Source: an uncultured Collinsella sp.
GTDB taxonomy: Bacteria; Actinomycetota; Coriobacteriia; Coriobacteriales; Coriobacteriaceae
Direction of reading: 5' to 3'
NCBI GenBank assembly: GCA_902491055.1
Contig: CABUGI010000097.1
Location: 1 to 6,980, forward strand
DNA length: 6,980 nucleotides
A program made the translations under genes and the position numbers. Positions 5,624 to 6,980 of the stretch are shown piece after piece. Numbering within the stretch: the stretch's first letter is position 1; the number at the start of each line of letters is the position of its first letter. The notes below the pieces were generated by a model that worked only from the letters and a program-made list of their open reading frames with translations, did no database searches and was not told the origin of the DNA.

Positions 5624-5676
5624 CGGGCCCCATATTGCCCAGTGCGCCTTACGGTGACGTTGCAATGTGGGGCCCG
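5624..5676 (-). terminator. Strong 15-bp hairpin downstream of the PPOX gene, probable terminator
   Basis: Positions 5624-5638 and 5662-5676 form a 15-position stem beginning CGGGCCCC, with one non-Watson-Crick position, around a 23-base loop. On the minus strand it lies 46 bases after the stop of the preceding gene and is followed by the moderately T-rich TATTCATTTGTCAATT (5622-5607), not a clean T-run. It probably separates the ecfT-PPOX transcript from argC. On the + strand the odd position is a G-T pair, but no gene there needs ending. Confidence 0.55.
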
Positions 5677-5721
5677 CTACATGCGAGAATTTGAATTGTC
5701 GAAGCTTGCTGAGAGACTCGT

Positions 5722-6132
5722 TTAGAGCTCGATCGGCACCCATTCGTCATGGTTGCAGATAAAGGCCTCGGGTTCCTCCACGCTAAAGAAGACGAGCGTG
5801 GGATTGCCTGCGCCCTCGTAGTGCTCGCCTAGGCGCTCCAGGTGCTTCCAGCCTGCCTCGCGCATATCGGGAGCGGCTTGGTCATCCAGACCCGCACGCC
5901 CGCGCAAGATGAGCCAGCCATGGCCCGGCCACCAACTCGTGGCCTCAAAGCGTTGATTTTGCAGCAGCTCTTGCCACACGTCTTTGGTGCGCGCCGTTAC
6001 AAACCACAGCTTGCCGTCCTGGATCTGCGCAAACGAAAACGGACGCACATGCGGCTGTCCGTCAACGCTCGTCGCCAAATACCATGCCGGCACCGACGTC
6101 AGATACTCCAACACCGTATTCAATCCGTCCAT
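5722..6132 (-). CDS. PPOX-family (pyridoxamine 5'-phosphate oxidase-like) split-barrel protein, copy B
   Basis: A 136-residue small split-barrel protein of the pyridoxamine-phosphate-oxidase-like superfamily, which usually binds FMN or another flavin. The core reads PAWYLAT (15-21), then HVRPFSFA (28-35), DGKLWFVTARTKDVW (39-53) and a C-terminal VFFSVEEPEA (114-123). It is far shorter than true PdxH (about 210-220 residues) and lacks its C-terminal region, so a role in vitamin B6 synthesis is not supported. The substrate is unknown. A GTG at 6147 would extend it by five codons, but those contain the AGGAGG Shine-Dalgarno sequence itself. The ATG at 6132, four bases after that motif, is therefore the start. 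It follows its paralogue with 54 bp between them, probably in one operon. Confidence 0.85.
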   Translation of the reverse strand: MDGLNTVLEYLTSVPAWYLATSVDGQPHVRPFSFAQIQDGKLWFVTARTKDVWQELLQNQRFEATSWWPGHGWLILRGRAGLDDQAAPDMREAGWKHLERLGEHYEGAGNPTLVFFSVEEPEAFICNHDEWVPIEL

Positions 6133-6186
6133 GTGTCCTCCTGGCACTAGTCTTTTTGGGTCGGGGCTGTTTTAGCTACCCTAGGG

Positions 6187-6633
6187 CTAAAGCTCCAGGC
6201 GCTCCTCGCTGCCGTCGATATCACAGAAACGGGCGGCGATATTTCGCACCGAGAAAAACGCAAGGCGACCGTCGTTGGCACTATCGTGTTGCTCGCCGAT
6301 GCCCACCATGTGCTTAAAGCCGGCTTGGCGCACCCGGTCGCTCACGACCGCGTCGTCCTCGAGCGCGGCCTCGCCAGTTAACACGATCCAGCACTCCCCC
6401 GGCTTCCAGCCCGAGAGCTCAAACTTGGGATTCGCGCTCAACTCCGCCCACACGTCCTTATCGCGCGAGGTGCAAAACCACAGCTTGCCATCATCGACCA
6501 TGGCAAACGAGAACGGCCTCACGCGCGGCTGATGTCCGTCCGTCACGTCGGTCGTGGCAAGATACCACGCCGGAATACGCCTGAGATACGAGCAGACGCG
6601 CTCGAGCTGAGCCGTGCGATCGATGTCGGTCAT
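6187..6633 (-). CDS. PPOX-family split-barrel protein, copy A (tandem paralogue)
   Basis: A 148-residue paralogue of the following gene, sharing PAWYLAT (21-27), RVRPFSFA (37-44), DGKLWF (48-53), KDVW (59-62), AGFKH (104-108) and FFSV (126-129). By eye roughly half of the aligned positions agree, with two extra residues after the first strand (DVTDG versus VDG). Members of this family are cytoplasmic flavin- or haem-binding proteins with varied redox roles. No specific function can be assigned. The ATG has AAAGGGG five bases upstream. It starts 30 bp after the ecfT stop on the same strand, so co-transcription with the transporter gene is likely. Confidence 0.85.
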   Translation of the reverse strand: MTDIDRTAQLERVCSYLRRIPAWYLATTDVTDGHQPRVRPFSFAMVDDGKLWFCTSRDKDVWAELSANPKFELSGWKPGECWIVLTGEAALEDDAVVSDRVRQAGFKHMVGIGEQHDSANDGRLAFFSVRNIAARFCDIDGSEERLEL

Positions 6634-6663
6634 AGAGACCCCTTTCTTGCGCTCGAATCGAGC

Positions 6664-6980
6664 TTAGAAGAGTTGAAGATTGATAACGACAACGCATGTC
6701 ACCAGCAGCGCCATCGCCACCGCGGCCAGTGCATCCCCGCGGCCAAACGTAAGCGCATGCAGACGTGTGCGGCCCTGCTCGCCATGATAGCAACGGGCAT
6801 CCATGGCGGCAGACAGCGTTTCGGCATGACGGAACACGCCCGTGAACAGCGGAATCGCCACACTGCCGAGCATACGCACGCCGCCGAGCGGGCCTCCCGT
6901 CACGCGCGCACCGCGGCTCGCCTGCGCATCGGCCGTCTGCTTCATCTCGGTGGCAAACTGCGGCATAAAGCGCAGCGCGA
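6664..6980 (-). CDS. ecfT: EcfT-type energy-coupling factor transporter transmembrane subunit, C-terminal part
   Basis: Only the last 104 codons lie in the window. The frame continues beyond the right edge, since ALRF precedes the first in-window Met. EcfT couples ATP hydrolysis by EcfA/EcfA' to a substrate-binding S component for vitamin or metal uptake. The coupling-helix signatures are visible: RFMPQFATEM...AQASRG, where SRG stands for the first Ala-Arg-Gly motif, and AAMDARCYHG, where ARC stands for the second. A final hydrophobic segment of about 20 residues (ALAAVAMALLVTCVVVINL) ends the protein. The two PPOX genes follow directly. The ATPase and S-component genes would lie to the right, outside the window, so the transported substrate is unknown. 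GCTCGAATCGAGC, a near-palindrome, sits just after the stop. Confidence 0.85.
   Translation of the reverse strand, partial: ALRFMPQFATEMKQTADAQASRGARVTGGPLGGVRMLGSVAIPLFTGVFRHAETLSAAMDARCYHGEQGRTRLHALTFGRGDALAAVAMALLVTCVVVINLQLF

Noticed and set aside
5610..5638. A + strand promoter with TTGACA at 5610-5615.
   Set aside because: The hexamer at the right spacing (TATTGC) is a poor -10, it would lie inside the strong hairpin, and no gene follows on the + strand.

Overview
The window reads as chromosomal DNA from a high-GC actinobacterium. The protein sequences, the codon use and the argC-argJ-argB-argD order suggest a gut Coriobacteriia, most likely Collinsella or a close relative. That assignment is inference from familiarity, because no database search was possible.

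Layout from left to right. (1) Positions 1-97 hold the 3' part of a tRNA-Val (anticodon TAC, CCA encoded) on the + strand, followed by its intrinsic terminator. (2) Positions 98-477 carry no credible protein gene but are full of structure. One part is a GC-rich repeat-like block with three small GNRA-loop hairpins and an inverted copy of a tRNA T-arm sequence. The other is an AT-rich element bounded by 27-nt inverted repeats. (3) Positions 478-5456 hold an arginine operon read leftwards on the minus strand: argC, argJ, argB, argD, ending in an intrinsic terminator just before the element-rich gap. (4) Positions 5457-5721 are the argC control region, with two ArgR-type operator boxes exactly 21 bp apart and a strong hairpin that probably ends the next operon. 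(5) Positions 5722-6980 hold two tandem paralogous flavin-type split-barrel (PPOX-family) genes and the C-terminal part of an EcfT transporter subunit, all on the minus strand.

How the genes work together. ArgB phosphorylates N-acetylglutamate, ArgC reduces it to the semialdehyde, ArgD transaminates it to N-acetylornithine, and ArgJ moves the acetyl group from N-acetylornithine back to glutamate. This is the cyclic route to ornithine, and it needs no argE. ArgB has the N-terminal helix region typical of arginine-inhibited kinases, so control is probably both transcriptional (ArgR boxes) and allosteric. A terminator-like hairpin with a T-tract lies between argC and argJ, which hints at partial termination or attenuation inside the operon.

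The coding content is conventional. I see no evidence of a new defence, mobile or biosynthetic system. The points most worth a second look are non-coding: the argC-argJ hairpin, the paired operator boxes, and the two repeat-like elements between tRNA-Val and argD.
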